Shown piece by piece: positions 1 through 13,600 of a stretch of DNA of 64,000 nt (positions are counted from its first letter, which is position 1; each line of letters begins with the position of its first letter). Position numbers and translations under genes: made by a program. Source of the stretch: Sphingopyxis indica (GTDB lineage: Bacteria > Pseudomonadota > Alphaproteobacteria > Sphingomonadales > Sphingomonadaceae); contig NZ_FZPA01000005.1 of the NCBI RefSeq assembly GCF_900188185.1, positions 1 through 64,000 on the forward strand, read 5' to 3'. The notes under the pieces were generated by a model. The model was not told the DNA's origin. It saw only the letters and a list, made by a program, of their open reading frames with translations, and did no database searches.

Positions 1-107
1 CGAGCCACTTCCCGGTGCAGCAGCCCGTAGAAATAGACGGCGACCAACGCCGTCAGCACCACGCCCAGGCCAAAGCCTGCCGCGATAAGGCCGATTGATC
101 CAAGCAT
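1..107 (-). CDS. Membrane protein of unknown family, N-terminal 35 residues (cut by window edge)
   Basis: The reading frame begins at an ATG at position 107 and runs open off the left edge. The first 35 residues start MLGSIGLIAAGFGLG and continue into one strongly hydrophobic stretch (about residues 5-29), then a charged LLHRE segment, so this is the N-terminus of an inner-membrane protein or a signal anchor. A GGGAG Shine-Dalgarno sequence lies 9 bases upstream. The gene starts 18 bases after the OmpH-like gene and is very likely in the same transcript. Too little is visible to name the family; an ExbB/MotA-type or small anchor protein is possible but not shown. Confidence 0.6.
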   Translation of the reverse strand, partial: MLGSIGLIAAGFGLGVVLTALVAVYFYGLLHREVA

Positions 108-125
108 GGCGCATCACTCCCGTCG

Positions 126-761
126 TTATTGCCCATCGCTTGCTGGAGATGTCGCCGGCTGTTGCTGCGGAAGACGTTCACGCTCGAAGGTGATGGTCTG
201 GATACGCGCATCGAGCAGCCGGACCACCTCGGCGGTGAGATCGTTCGCGAAATTTCCGCCAAGCGCCGAGTTGCGGTCGAACAGCAGGCCGCAGTTCCTC
301 GCGCTATAGGCTTCGGCGATCACCGGCTGCGCCTCGTTGGCGATGCGCTCAAGCGCCTTGGCGCGGGTCGCTTCGATCTCGCGGCTGTTGTGGGCGGCTT
401 GTTGCTGAAGCGCCTGCCACCGCAGTGCGAGTTGCTGGCGGCGCTGCTGGTTCTCGGCATTATCGGGCTGCCCTTCGAGCGCGCGCGCTTCCGCCTCAAG
501 CGGCGTGCGCTGGGCGTCGATCTCGGCCTGCGCCGCTTGGGTCAGTTCTTGAAGCCGGGCGCTGGCGGCGCGGCCGACGGCCGCATTGGCAAAGATCGCC
601 TCGCGCGAGAGCAGGCAGACGCCGGGCACGACCGGACCGCCGAGCGACTGGGCTTGCGGCTGCGGTTGCTGGGCGGGCTGTGCATTACCGCCGATGGTCT
701 GCGCATGGGCGGCGCCGGCGCTTAACAGGAGGGCAGCGGAGAGGACGATACGGACAGTCAT
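126..761 (-). CDS. OmpH/Skp-like periplasmic protein
   Basis: The 211-residue protein has a classical signal peptide (about residues 1-20, ending AHAQ) and a Q/P-rich linker. It then follows the Skp/OmpH pattern: a short conserved lead (VCLLSREAIFANAAVGRA), a long Ala/Gln/Glu-rich helical coiled coil (about 65-140), and a C-terminal part returning to the base (VIAEAYSARNCGLLFDRNS). Skp-type proteins are trimeric periplasmic chaperones that hold unfolded outer-membrane proteins. The ATG overlaps the SapC stop by four bases, so the two are translationally coupled. Its place behind a giant exported adhesin suggests it serves adhesin or barrel biogenesis, which is an inference. Length is slightly above the usual 160-180 residues because of the linker and C-terminal tail. 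Confidence 0.75.
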   Translation of the reverse strand: MTVRIVLSAALLLSAGAAHAQTIGGNAQPAQQPQPQAQSLGGPVVPGVCLLSREAIFANAAVGRAASARLQELTQAAQAEIDAQRTPLEAEARALEGQPDNAENQQRRQQLALRWQALQQQAAHNSREIEATRAKALERIANEAQPVIAEAYSARNCGLLFDRNSALGGNFANDLTAEVVRLLDARIQTITFERERLPQQQPATSPASDGQ

Positions 762-1606
762 GCGGAGACCTTCTTCTTCGATTTGGAGGTTGCCGGGGCA
801 TCAGGCTCCGGCACGGAAGCCTCGTTGGCGACCGGATCGGTCGCAGCAGCGGGTGCGGACCTCCTCGCCTGACGATTCAACAGGCCCTGGAAGCGCTCCA
901 GCGAAGCCAGGTGGAAATGTACCAGCGCCAGCCACCCGTTTCCGTGCCAGTCGGCAATCGTGCCGGCATCCAGCTTTGCGAACTTCTCTGCATCGACGAC
1001 CTGGAAACCTTCCAGCCCGAGCTTACGCCCGTCCGGCAGGGTGGCGTCGGCGCGCCGATCGATCAGCAATCCTTGCGCCTTGAGCGCGTCTGCGAAGGCG
1101 CGCGTTGCGTTCGCGTCAGCCCGGAAAGCGTCGCAGAACGCGAGCACCTGTTTGGTCAGCTCCGCCGGTTCGCCGTTCTCAAACAGCCGTATCCCTTCAT
1201 CCCCCTCCTTCACGACGCGATCGGAAGCCGCGTCGATGGCCAGAGCGAAGCCATCCGGATTGGTCGTGGCGATGAAGCCGAAGGGATAACGCCGCACATA
1301 GGCAGGGACATAGCTGTCGAGCGCCCAGCAGCCGTCCTCGACAAACAGATTGCGACGTTCTAGACCGAGTACCGCGATCGGCTGCGCATCGCCGGCAGCG
1401 AAGACGACCGGGTAGCAGCGCGCCGCCGCCGCCAGCTCGCCGACGACGATGGGAACATAGGGCGCCTCAGCGGCGAAGCCCGCGTCGCCGTCTTTCAGGC
1501 GCCAGTCGGCGTGAACTTTCGAGGAGAGCGGTTGGGGATCGCGGTAGAAGAGCGGCAAGCGCGAGGATGCCGCTTGGGGCGCCTCGGGCGTAGTTTGAGA
1601 AGCCAT
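758..1606 (-). CDS. SapC family protein
   Basis: The 282-residue protein has no signal peptide. It shows the SapC family signature: an N-terminal LPLFYRDPQPLSSKVHADWR segment, a central YVPIVVGELAAAARCYPVVF block, and LFVEDGCWALDSYVPAYVRRYPF, where the family places its most conserved aromatic residues. SapC was named from surface-array protein operons in Campylobacter; its biochemical role is not established. The C-terminal about 40 residues are a low-complexity A/P/S/K tail. The start ATG has a GGAG Shine-Dalgarno and lies 58 bases downstream of the giant TpsA stop, and its stop overlaps the OmpH-like gene. The context ties it to surface display of the adhesin. Confidence 0.8.
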   Translation of the reverse strand: MASQTTPEAPQAASSRLPLFYRDPQPLSSKVHADWRLKDGDAGFAAEAPYVPIVVGELAAAARCYPVVFAAGDAQPIAVLGLERRNLFVEDGCWALDSYVPAYVRRYPFGFIATTNPDGFALAIDAASDRVVKEGDEGIRLFENGEPAELTKQVLAFCDAFRADANATRAFADALKAQGLLIDRRADATLPDGRKLGLEGFQVVDAEKFAKLDAGTIADWHGNGWLALVHFHLASLERFQGLLNRQARRSAPAAATDPVANEASVPEPDAPATSKSKKKVSA

Positions 1607-1664
1607 TCAATACTCCGTGGGGATAGGATGCGAGGGGTGGCCGGGATGCCTCCCCTCGCGTGTG

Positions 1665-4600
1665 TTATTCACCAAAGCCGAGGAAGCGGCTCGTGATGAT
1701 CGACGGAATGTCGCGCATCGGCTGCGGCCGCGAGCGTTCTGCAAGATCGGCCGCCTGGGCCGCCACTGCGCTGGATGCCGACGAGGCGGCCGTGAGCGCG
1801 CCGGTGTTGACCGCCGCGACCACCGGAATGCCGGTCGCCTCGCCTTCCACCTGGATATTGGCGGCGTTGAGCACCTGGAGCGCGGCGAGGTTGATGTCGC
1901 CCGAGACGCGGATGCCCGCTTCGCCGGCGTCGATCACACCCAGCGGCGCGATGAGGTCGACATCGCCCGACGGGATTTCCGGAAGCGGCGCCAGCGTCGC
2001 GATACCGGCGCCGGTGCTGGGGACCTGCGGCGAGAGCGCCACATTGCCGATGTCGTCATAGACACGCCGTGGCGGCGTATAGAGCACGGTCGTATTGGCG
2101 CCGCGGCCGGCGTTGATGTCCCCGGCCGCAGACCAGCCGAAGATATCGCCGCCGAAGGTGGTGAAGATGCGAGACAGGCCGAGCGCGATATCGCCCTGGC
2201 TGTAGATCTGCACATTGCCGGTGCCCTGGGTCAGAATGCCGTTATCGCCATTTTCCGGGCGGATCGCATCAAGACCCAGCGTGACCCCGCCGCCCGGCGC
2301 GAGCATCTGGATGTCGCCGCCGAACTCGGTGCGGATCATGCCGGCGGTGCGGCCGGTTGAGAACTGCACGAATTCGCCTTCATAGGGCGAGGTGCCTTCC
2401 TCGCTGTCGATGCCGGGAAACAGGGTTTCGACCATCTGCCGGCCGCGCAGGTACGAGCCGCGCCGGCCACTCTCGATCTTGCCGCTATATTCGCGACCGC
2501 CGATGCGCAGCTCTTCGTAGTAGATGTCGCGCAGGAAGATGCGCTGGTGCTCGGGCGCGAGGGCGTCGAAATAGGCCAGCGCCTCCTCGTCGCTGCCGAA
2601 CTGCTCGGCATCGGCGGGATAGCGGCCTTCCAGCCACTCGACCAGTTCCTCGGTATAGACCTTGGCGACCATGCCGTCCTGATCGGCCAGCGGCCGTTCG
2701 GGATCGGCGAGATTGGCCGGATCGAGATAGGCATCGCGCACGGCGGCGAAGTTCGGTCCTTCAACGCCAGCGCCAACAGTGACGGCAATGTCCGCGCCGC
2801 CCGTCGGCGCGCTGCTGGCATCGGAACCGATCCGGCCCAGCGAGCGCAGCACACCCTTGTCGTCCTGGTAGAAGCTGCGGCCCGCATTCAGTTCAATCGT
2901 GCCCGGTCCCGCGACCATAGCGTTGATCCAGATCAGATCACGGCCGGCATCAATGATCGAGATGTCGTCGGCGAAGCTATGCAGGAACAGAGAACCGGAG
3001 CCGCTGAAACTAGGCGTTCCCGAGCCGAGGCCGACAATATCGCGCCCAGCCCGGATATAGGCCGGATAACCGGAGAAATAAGACAGTTCCTGCGTGGTCC
3101 GGTCAGTCAGAAGCGTACCGAAATTGGCGTTGATGATATCGCCATCCCGCGCATAGATCAGCACCGGATCGACCTTCTGGGTACGGGCAACGGCCGTATC
3201 GGCGCCATGCGCAAAGAGATCGCCGTATGTGTAGTTCCCCGACACATTGGTGAGGATCGGATCGCCCATCTGATTTTCGGGCAGCACGCCCCAGGCCGGA
3301 TTTCGCGGCGTCGCCAGTGCGGACTGAGGCGCGCCCGAGGTGCGAACCCAGAGGTAGTAGATGGTGTCGGAGGCAAGGAATTCGGATGTGCCGTCGTCGG
3401 ACGGCATGAGATCGATGCTGTCGCCGCCAGCCACGCGCCCCACGCCATAGAGGCTGCCGCCCGCGGCAATGGCACTCAAATGAGCCGGCCCCTGATAGCC
3501 GCCGAAATTCTCCGCACCGACCACCAGATCACCACCAGCCGAGAACATGTTCACGCGCGTCGAATTGGTGAACTGGGTGAACCAGCTCTGCGTTGCACCA
3601 ATCTGGCCGTCGACTTCCGCACCCACCAATGCAGGCGTAGTCTGCAAACCGGGATCGAAAACCGTGGCCACCATGTCGCCTCGGCTGTTCAATGTGGCTA
3701 CACCGTCCCCCGGGAAAATTGTGAGCGCTCCGTAGCCGTCCGTGTCATTGAACTGCGAATAGCTGTCAGGACGGGGGTCCCGGTCGCTCTCCATGTTGTT
3801 GACTTCGAATGTCTTCCAGACCTGCCCGATGGACCCTGCGGTGACGTCGATATCGCCGCGCAGATTGGTCAGCGTTCCCGGAAGGTAGGAATCAATGGCC
3901 CCGTTGCTGGCCTGCACCGGATTGATCTGGCGACCCACATTCAGCGACAGATCACCGCCGCCCGTCCGATGAATTGTGCCATCGGCGTCGACCCAACCGG
4001 ATGATCCGACCGCCAGAGCGAGCGCGCCGCGATAGGCGGTATTAGTCACATATTCATAGGCACCGAAATCGCGGCCAGCGGAAACGGTCAGATTGCCGCC
4101 ACCCAGCGTGCCGATTCCGTCGAAGGTTGGCAGGTAGCGCGCTCCCGGACGTCCTGCACGGTCGTCCATCTGGCGCGCATAAGTACCGAAATTGATCCAC
4201 CAGGCTGTCTGCTGGCCGAGTTCAGGCGCCCCCTGATGCCACAGCCAATCGCCAACTGCGTGGTTGGAACGGTTTTGTGTGCCAAGCTGCTGTCCCGACA
4301 TGTGGCCGAACATATCGCGCCCAACATCGACCGAGACATGGCCGCCGCCGGTCGTGAACCAGGGCTGATACCCAGCGACCGCCTCCTCATATTCGGCGAA
4401 GTCGCTGCCGAGCACCGACCCATCGGCGAAAGTGGCGCGCGGTTGATTAAGCGCGCCGCCCGGACGCGTGGCTTCAGTGTCGATCCAGGTGCCAGCGGTG
4501 TAGATGCCGAAGCGCGAGTCCTGACGATAATCGCGCGCCGCGATCAGGTCGAGGTCGCCTGTGCCGGTACGAATGACGCTGACACCCTCATACTGCTGAT

Positions 4601-7600
4601 CGGGATCATAGGCAGTTATTACCGAGAAGGGATTGTCGAGGATCATATCCCCAACGCCATCCTGCCGCACGGCGCGATAATCAGCGGACGTCAGATTGGC
4701 GCCCGCCACCATGCGCATATTCCAGCTCTCGGAGCCGGAGGCGAGCATGGGCGCGGTCGTCCATATGGTCTGCTGAAGAGTTTCTCCGCCGAACCCGGCA
4801 GTCTGCAAATATTGCGGCAGTATAGTCCCCGCTGGCAGAGTGATGGCCGTATCGGCTTCTGCCACACCTCCCGCAAAGATGCCCGTCAAGTCGGTGCCTG
4901 CCGGGATGGTGAGATTCTCGATATAGATCGTGGCCGGCACATAGCTGCCAGCTTTCATTACCGTGCCGACTGGCACGGACATCTGCCCAATCGTCGTTCC
5001 GGCGGGAACGGTGCCGGAATACATGATGCCCGTTGCCGTATCCTCCACCGGATAGGGCAGGATCATATCCGCTGTGAGTTCGACGTTTCGGAAAATCGGA
5101 TCGCGCAGGGTAATCGTCACATCCAACACGACGGTGGAACCGGAGTTTACACGAGTATTCCCTGTTGTCGTGATATCGAAAGGCAGTTCGCCGCCATATC
5201 GGTAAATATTGCCTAGCGACCAGCCGGGGCGCAGTTGGAGTTCTTCCGGGAGAACGAAGTCTTGGAGAAGCTGTCCACGGCTGTCGACAATGCCTGAACC
5301 CGGATCATAGTCGACCTGGACTTCATCATCCGGCGTCACCAGTGGTAGGCCGAAGCCATCGTTGATATTGCCATTAACGATCAGATCGCCGCCCGCGCGC
5401 AGCGAGACGACACCGGCAAAGCCGCTGCCCCTCACCGCCGGATCGACATCCGGGCCGTAGCGATAACCGGAAAAGTCGAGATCGTCGGCCACGCGCAGAT
5501 TACCGTCTTCGCTCGCGCTGACGATTTCGATGCCGGGGCGGACCTGGAGCGCACCACCCGTCGCCTGCCGCAGCCCGGCGAGCCGCGACTGGAGCGCACC
5601 ATTAGCGAGCGCGCCGTCGACGAAGGCCGTGCTGTCGCCGTGCAGGCGGTCGAGATAGGCCTGGTCGATCACCTGCCCCTCGGCATCCTCCGGATCCGCC
5701 GGTGCATCGTCATAGCGCCAGAAGCCGTTGACCGCGACGCGCTTGGCGCCGTCCACCGTCAGGCCGCTGCCGGTATCGACCGCGACGTCATTGCCGCGCG
5801 CGCCGCCCAGACGGCGAGCGTTGAGATCGATGGTGCCGAGCGCCTCTCCGCCTGCGCCAACGTCCATGGCAACGCCGTCGCCCAGGACGAGGCGGCCCTC
5901 GCTGGAGGTCAGATCGATGAGCGCGCGGTTCGCGCCCTCGATAGCGCCACCGTCGCTGTCGAGCCGCAGTTCCTCTCCGCTGGCGTCGAGCACCGCGCCA
6001 TCGGAAACGATCAGGTCGTCGCGGGCGCTGAGGCGGATGCTGCCGGCATATCGGTCGCCGCCGCGCAACGTGCCGTTGACCGTCAGATCGCCGCCATTGG
6101 CCGTCACCGAAATATGCTGCGCCTGCACCTCGCTGCCGATGGTGAGATCGCCTGCGCCGGTCTCGAACCGGCGCAAATAATCGAAGCCGCTTGCATTGAG
6201 CCGCTGGTTGAGCCCGACGAAATCGACAATCTCGCCTGCGCGCACGTCGACCGAGCCGCCGCGATAATCGGCGCTGTCTTCATCGCCTTCGGCCGGTGTG
6301 TGGCCGGCAATCAGCGTGCCCGCCAGATCGACGCGGCCTTCATTGGCAATGGCGGTGATCGAGCCGCTGTCGCTGTAATCGGCGGATACGTCGATCGTGC
6401 TGTCCGCCGACTGGAGGATCGAACCGCCGAGGCTCGTCAGCACCAGATCGCCACCGAAGCCGTGGCGGACTTCCTCGAAGAACTCGACCGGCCGGCCCGA
6501 AAGGTCGATCACCGCGCCATCGGCCAACGTCAGGTCGCCTTGGGAGCGCACTTCCAGCAGGCCGCTGGGCGCGGCAATGGTGCCGGCAATGTCCACCGTT
6601 CCACCGGACAGGCGAATTTGCGCGCCGAAGTCCTGGTCTGTCAGGTCGACATCGCCCGCATTATCGGGCCGGTGGACCAGAAGGTCGCCGCCGGCATTAT
6701 AGGCCATGTTCGACCCGGCCTCGCCGGTGAGCAAGGCAGTGGTCAGCGTCAGATTGCCGCCAGAGAACGCATCCTCGCCGATCTGTTCGCGATAGACGCT
6801 GAGCGAGCCGGTGTAGTTCGATGTGATCCGTTCCGACGCGGCGAATTCCACATCCTCAAAGCCGAGCATCAATTGCGGCCGTTCGAGATTGGTCGCGGGG
6901 TTCAGAAATGCACCTTCGCCATCACCGAACAGCACCTCGCGCGCATCGACACGGAAGGCGCCCGCGCCGGTACCTGCGCCTTCGGGGATGACCGGGCCGG
7001 GCTCGGCCACGAACCAGTTGGTGACCGAGGTGTTGACATATTCACCGTAGATCAGCCCTGCCAGCGTGAGACGGTCGGTGCGAATGGTCGCCGTGTCGCC
7101 CTCGTCACCCAGACCGTAAATGGCGGGGCTGATTAGGCTCATCGACGCGGAGGATTCGCCCGTCGCCGGATCGAAGGTGTCGAGCGTGACATCGCCGATG
7201 AAGTTGATCGAGTTCGACGCCTGAAGGCGCAGATTGCCAAAGCCTTCACCTTCGGATGGACGCAGCAGCCCATCAAGAATGGTCTGGCTGAGCTGCCATC
7301 CGGGCGACAGAACGCCAGCAGCAGCCGCGTCGGCAAGCGCCGTCTCCTCGCCGATATTGATGTCTTCCACCACCAGCAGCAGATCGCCGGCGGTCAGGCG
7401 GATATCGCCCAGTTCCACGCCGCCGGGGCCGACCAGTACGACCGAGCCGTCCGACTGGAGCGAGGCCCCATCGGCGATGGAGATACTGCCGTCCCCCAGC
7501 GCCTGGCCGAACGACAGCGTATCATTGCTGACCGCGACGAGACTGTTGCCGGACCCGCGAAAGCCAAGCTGGAAGCCGTTCTCCAGCGTCCAGCCCGCTT

Positions 7601-10600
7601 CGCCGAGCCCGCGTGTGTCGATGCTCGCATCGTCCTCGATGACAACCTGGTTGGCGCCGGACGTGCCGCCGAGCAGAACCGTACCCGCTTTCAGCTCGGA
7701 GCCGGAGCGAAGGACGATATTGCCGCTAACGCCCAAGCCAAGGTCGCTTACGCCGTTAATGGCAAGGCCCATCACATCTGCGCCGAGCGCGTTCAGATCG
7801 CTGTCGCGTAAGGTGACGTGCTCGCTGGACGCTTCCCCCTCAGCGCCCAGCACTTCGATCGGCGCGCCATAGAAGTTGACCATTCCGCCTCGGCCGCCTT
7901 CGCCCGCATCGTTGAGCAGGGTGCCGTCAAAGCTGAAGCTGGCGTTCTCCACATCCGTGTTCGTGATAGAGAAGCCATAGTCAAAGCCAATCGGCCGGAC
8001 ATCGGCGGGCAGAAAAGCGTTGAGAATGCGCGGATTGCCGTAGCGGGCCATCTCGGCCTCCGCCCATTCCGTCATGGTGGTCATGTTGTAATCGGAATGC
8101 TCGCGCAGCGTCTCGCCGGACATCACCATGACGTCGCGGGGTAGCGCGTCGTAAACGTCGCTGTTCGCCGTCCCCATCCGCGCCGTGGTGCGGATGATGC
8201 CCGCCGTGGTGGAGGCGCGGCCAGCATCGAACGGTACTTCCGCGCCCAGTTCGACGCGGAAAGCGCCCGGCATCAGCGCATATTCGGCCGGCAGCAACGT
8301 ATAGGTGCCCGCGGGCAGGCCGGGCACATCGTCGCCGATGGTGATCTGGCGGCCCAGCGGCACATCGCCGAAGGTCGGGTCCACCGGCGCATAGCCGCTC
8401 TCATAGCCGGGCAGGATCGCATAGACCTCGCGGCCTTCGGCGCTGCCGTAATAGGGGTTGCTGTTGCCGAGCGGCGTATAACGCAGATCGACCGATCCGC
8501 CCCGGCCAGACCGGAATCCCGCCCCTTGCAGGGTGCCGCCGCCCGTCACATCGATCACCGCGCCTTCTTCCGCGATGAAGTCGCTGACGCCGAAGATCAG
8601 CCCGCCATCGGTCCGATCCTGCTGTTCCGTCCGTTGGGCGCCGATGTAGTCGAATTCGACCTCATCGCCGTTATATCGATACTGGATGCCATCGACCGTG
8701 CCGCCATATGGCAGGACGAGGCCTTCGGCCGAAAGCGACGTGAGGCTACCCGACAGTAGCGTCACTTCGGACACCGGATAGCGGAACAGATAGGAGGGGA
8801 AGTTGCTCCCCATCCGGCTGTTGCCCAGCACACCGAACGATATCTGGCCAAGCGGCGCGAACAGCGCGCCGCCTTGCTCGATCTTCGGCGCGAGAATGAA
8901 CAGCTTGCCAAACGCCGAATGCGGCGTCGCCAGCTCTCCCGATCCGTAGCGGCGGAAGCGGACCACCGCATCTTCCTCCGCCTCGCCGCGTCTGCCTTCC
9001 GGCCCAACACCGACCTGAATGCGGCCAGCGGCATGGGTCGTCGGATAGAGCCGCTCGGCCGTCAGGGTCAGCTCACGCTGGGCCACGAGGCCGCCATCGG
9101 TGAAGCGCATGTCCCCGCTGCTGATAAGATCGACCGAGGCAAAGCCCGGCAATTCCACGTCCGTGGAGCCGCTGATGCCGGTGCTCCGTGTGGACTTGCC
9201 GCCGAAGATCGTTGCCCCATCCACGATATCGATCAGGTCCGCTTCGGCCACGAAGCGGCTGTTCGGGTCGAGCAGCGCCGAACCAACGTGGTTGGTATCG
9301 TTCAGGCCGGGGAAGTAGCCCGAATTGCTACCGCTGTCGCTGCCAGGCGGCACAGGCAGCGGACCGCGCCCGCCGAAGCGGATATAGGGCGCGGCAATAT
9401 TCACGCTCGCATCGAGCGTATCCTGCGACAGCGAGAAAATGCCGTGCGAAAGATTGATCGACCGGCCCAGCGCCAAGTCGACATCGCCTTCAAAGCGGAT
9501 TTCATCGCGCGACCAGATCGACAGGCTGTCATATCCTCCGGCCTCGATCTGATCGACGCCCAGCACCATGCGGCCATGCCCGCTCGCATCCTCGGCAGTG
9601 GAACGCTGAGCGCCGATCGTCACCGTGCGCAGCGGATGGGCGTCCGTCTCGCCGCTGGCGAAGGTGCCTTCCAGCATAATGTCCAGCGTGCCGCCAAAGG
9701 CGTTCTGTCCACCCGCGCGGGCATCCACTATGCCATCGAGGACGATCTGGTTGTTGCTGCTGATCGCCAGCGTGCCGCCATCGCCGGCAACCGCCACGCC
9801 CGACTTGCCCGGATAGATGTCGAGCAGCGTCTCCTCGCCGCCCGAAAGGTCGAGATAGGCCCCTTCCTCAATATTGATGGCGAGAGCACTGACTTCGTAG
9901 AGATGGGTGCTCGGATGACGATAGCGCTCATCGGACCCCAGATTGATCCTACCGCCATCGCGCACCAGGCCGAAGCGGCGCCCTTGCACGTCGGTGGTGA
10001 CGAAGCTGTCCCCCGAAACATCGAGCACGGCATTTTCGCCGACACGCAGCATCACCGCATTGCTGGCGCCGACCGAGGTGCTGGCATCGTTGACGAGATT
10101 GATCGTCCCGCCCGGCGCAATCAGGCGGCCGTCGATATCCATCGATCTGAGGCCGTTGCGAACATCGATGGTCTGGCCCGGATCGACACGGATTTCCGCA
10201 TCGCGTTCAATGGCGATAGGGCCGGAGAAGCCATCCGTATCAGGATGAAGCGCGCGCAGCGACAGGCTCGCGCCGCCGCGCTGCGTGAGCGTGCCGGTCT
10301 CGACATCGGCCATGTAAAGCGGCGGGGTCCACAGTTCGAGCGCTGCCATCGGATCGCTGCCGGTGGGCAGGTCGATCATCCCGTCCGCGGCGCGCCACAC
10401 GGGCCGCTCGACCGCGATCTGCGTGCCTTCGGTCACGACCAGCCCCTGCTGGCCGTTGATCTCATATTGGGCGAACCCGTTGTCGAACAGGTCAGTCGAG
10501 ATCTGGCGCGTTTCCTTGACCGCGACATCGCGCCCGAAGGTCTGGCCGGGGCTGAGGAAAGTGCCCTCAGAAATGGTCAAATCGTCAGGCAACGTCTCGC

Positions 10601-13600
10601 CAGCACTGTAGCTGACCGTGACAGGGTTGAACCTCGGCACACCGGACGTGAAGGCATCTGTCGGAAGCGTGTAATCCGTCAGCGCATTGAGGGGCACGAC
10701 CATTTGCGAAATGCGCGACCCAGCAGGAATGGTCGGCGGATTGGCCTCACCAGCGAATACTTGCGCAACCTGTGTTGCACCGCTCGGATCGCTATAAACA
10801 ACCCGGATATAGCTGGATGCTGGGCTGGGCAGCTCCCAGTCAGCAGCGACGGGGATGAAATCATCTTCAACGCCGCGGGCGTTAAAGTTTACAAATGCGT
10901 CACCGAACGTCTCGCCCGGCTGAACATGCGAGCGCACGAAGCTGTAATCGAAGAGAATGGTGTCGCCGGCGGCGAAATTCACATCTTCGGCCAGCGTCAG
11001 CATGACTGGCGCCGTCTCGCCCGCACCAAGCGTGCCGTTATTCTCCAGCAGTTCGCCGCCGATGGAGACGGCGCCGCCGGAATCGATCGTCAGCGTGCCG
11101 GCGCCCGCCGCGCCATAGCCGAGAATGTCGCCATCGAGCGTGATATTGGCGTCACCATGCTCGTTCGTCGCGCCCACCCGCATATTGGTCCGCAGCGTCA
11201 CATCGCCGCCTGTGCCGCCCGCAAAGCTGCGGTCGGCCAGCAGCGCCGCGCCGGATGATACGTCGACCAGCGCGCCTTCGCCGACCGAGACCAGATGGGT
11301 GGATTCCAGCGTGACCGAGCCGCCGTCGATATGGGCGAGCAGGCCGGCGTCGCTGCCATCCTCCAGCGCATTGACCCACAGGCCGCGCATATCGAGCGTG
11401 ACTCCTTCGCCAACCGCGATTTGAGAGCTGCCGTCGATCAGCGCCGCGCGCGGCGTGGTTTCGACATAGCGCGCCAGTTGCACGGCATTGGTGGCCAGCA
11501 CGCTGCCCGAACGGGCCGTGACATCGGCATTGATGCCGATATCGGCGCCGCGCAGCACTAGCTCGCCGCCATCCGCAAGCGTGAGCGCGCTGTCGATGCC
11601 GATCATGGTGTTGGTGTTGAGTTCCAGCCCGCCCAGCGCGAGATCGTTCAGATAGCCGGCGTCGAGCCAGACCGTGCCGGTGCGATCCTCGCTCACCAGC
11701 CCGCCTTCGCCAAGGGCGCCGCCGAGATCGGCAAAATCACCGACCTGAATATCGCTGTCATAGGTATAGCCAAGAGAACCCAGCGCCGCATTGCCGCCGA
11801 CGATCAGCGATCCGGCTTTGGCGACCGTATGCGCGCCGACATCGTAGCCATCGGTGATGCCGTCGGCCCGCGCCTTGGTCTGCCACTCGCCGTTGACGAC
11901 CTCGGCGACCACTTCGCCTTCCATCAGCACGGTCGGCGCGGAAAGGATCAGCCGGCCGGCATCGCGCCCGACCGAATAGCCGTCCTCCCAGCGCGCATAG
12001 CTGCGGCTCGAGAAAAGCGGATGCGAATAGACCTCGGTATAGGCGGCTCCCCAACGTTCATGCTCGCGGGTGAAGGCATTGCCATAGCCGACGACTTCGA
12101 CCCCGGCCGGAAGCTGGCCGATATCGTAGAGCTTGCCGTCCGAACCGAGCACGCGCGAGGAGCGGACCCAACCGGCCTGATAATCGAGACTGCCGCCCGA
12201 AACATCGAACACCGCGCCTTCCTGCGCGACGACTTCTCTTGCCGCGAATGCGATGGTCCCGCCGACGGCGGTCCATTCGCCGATGCCGTGCTCCATATTT
12301 CCGACATGGCCGCCGACTTCGAGGAAGCCGCCGCCCGTGTACCAGCGATCGCCTTCATAGCCGCCGGTGCCGTCGGGCAGCAGCACGAGATCGCGCACAT
12401 CGATCCAGACATCCTGGCTGCGCAGCTCGTCATTTTCCCGGTTGGCCGGGCTGTCGCGCATTTCGTTGCCCTGGATGTTCACCAGGATGGAGTTCGATTC
12501 CATATCGAGCGCGACGCCCTGGACGCCCGAGACGTCGACCAGCGCGCCATCTTCCACGGTGATGCGGCCGTTGACCGCGCCTTCCGCCGGGCTGTCGACA
12601 CCGACGGCCTGCACCGCGATCTGTCCGCCTTGCGCGCGCGTCTGCGAACCGCCTTCGAACAGGACATTGCCGCCGGTGACGATTTCGATACGCGAGAGAT
12701 CGAGGCGGTCGTCGAGCAGGGAAAGATTGTCGAACCCGCCGGTGACGGAATCCAGATGGCGGCGCGCATTGGCGTCGTCCGATTGCTCGATCAGCGCATC
12801 GCGCCGGCTGTTGAGCGCGGTGTCCTCGCTTTCCAGCTCGGGCATGACCGTCGTGAGGCTGTCCGCACCCAGCGTCACCGAACCTTGCTCATCCGATGCG
12901 GAATTGAGCAGGTGGATCGTGCCGCGCTGATTGACGCTGGTGGTGGCCAGCGCGACGCCATCCTGGCGGATGGTGCGGCCCGTCAGGGTAATATCGCCCT
13001 GCTGCGCTTCGATCAGACCGGCGTTGACGACCGTGCCGCTTGTCGATTCTTCGTCGATGAATCCGCGCACCTCATTGCCGCGTGTGGTCGAGGAAGAGTT
13101 GCTCTCGGTGCCATAGCCCTGGCGGACGATAAAATCGTCGCCCGCGGCGAGCAGGGTCTGCCCCATGGGCGTGGTGATCGTGCCCTCATTGGTCACCTCG
13201 GTGCCCATGAGCAGCACATAGCCGCCGCCGGCGGTCACCGATTCCGGCGCATTGGTGCTGATCTGCGCACCGGCCTCGACCGACACCGCGCCGCCCGCGT
13301 CGGTGAAGGAGGGCACATAGTTCTGCCCGGCGAGGTTCGAATAGATCCCGCTTTCGAGGAAAGCGTCATTCGTGATGTCCGCCGTCGTGGCGACAAGGTT
13401 GCGGACATTCACCTGGCTGGCGCCGCCAAAAATGATGCCGTTCTGATTGAGGATGAGGACCGTGCCCTCGGCCTTGATCGAACCGAGGATCTGCGATGGA
13501 TCGGCGCTTGCGCCGGTGACGCGGTTCAGCGCCACCCAATCCGCGCCGCCCTGGTTGAAGGCAAGATCGGTTTCGCGGCCGACATTGAAGCTGTCCCAGG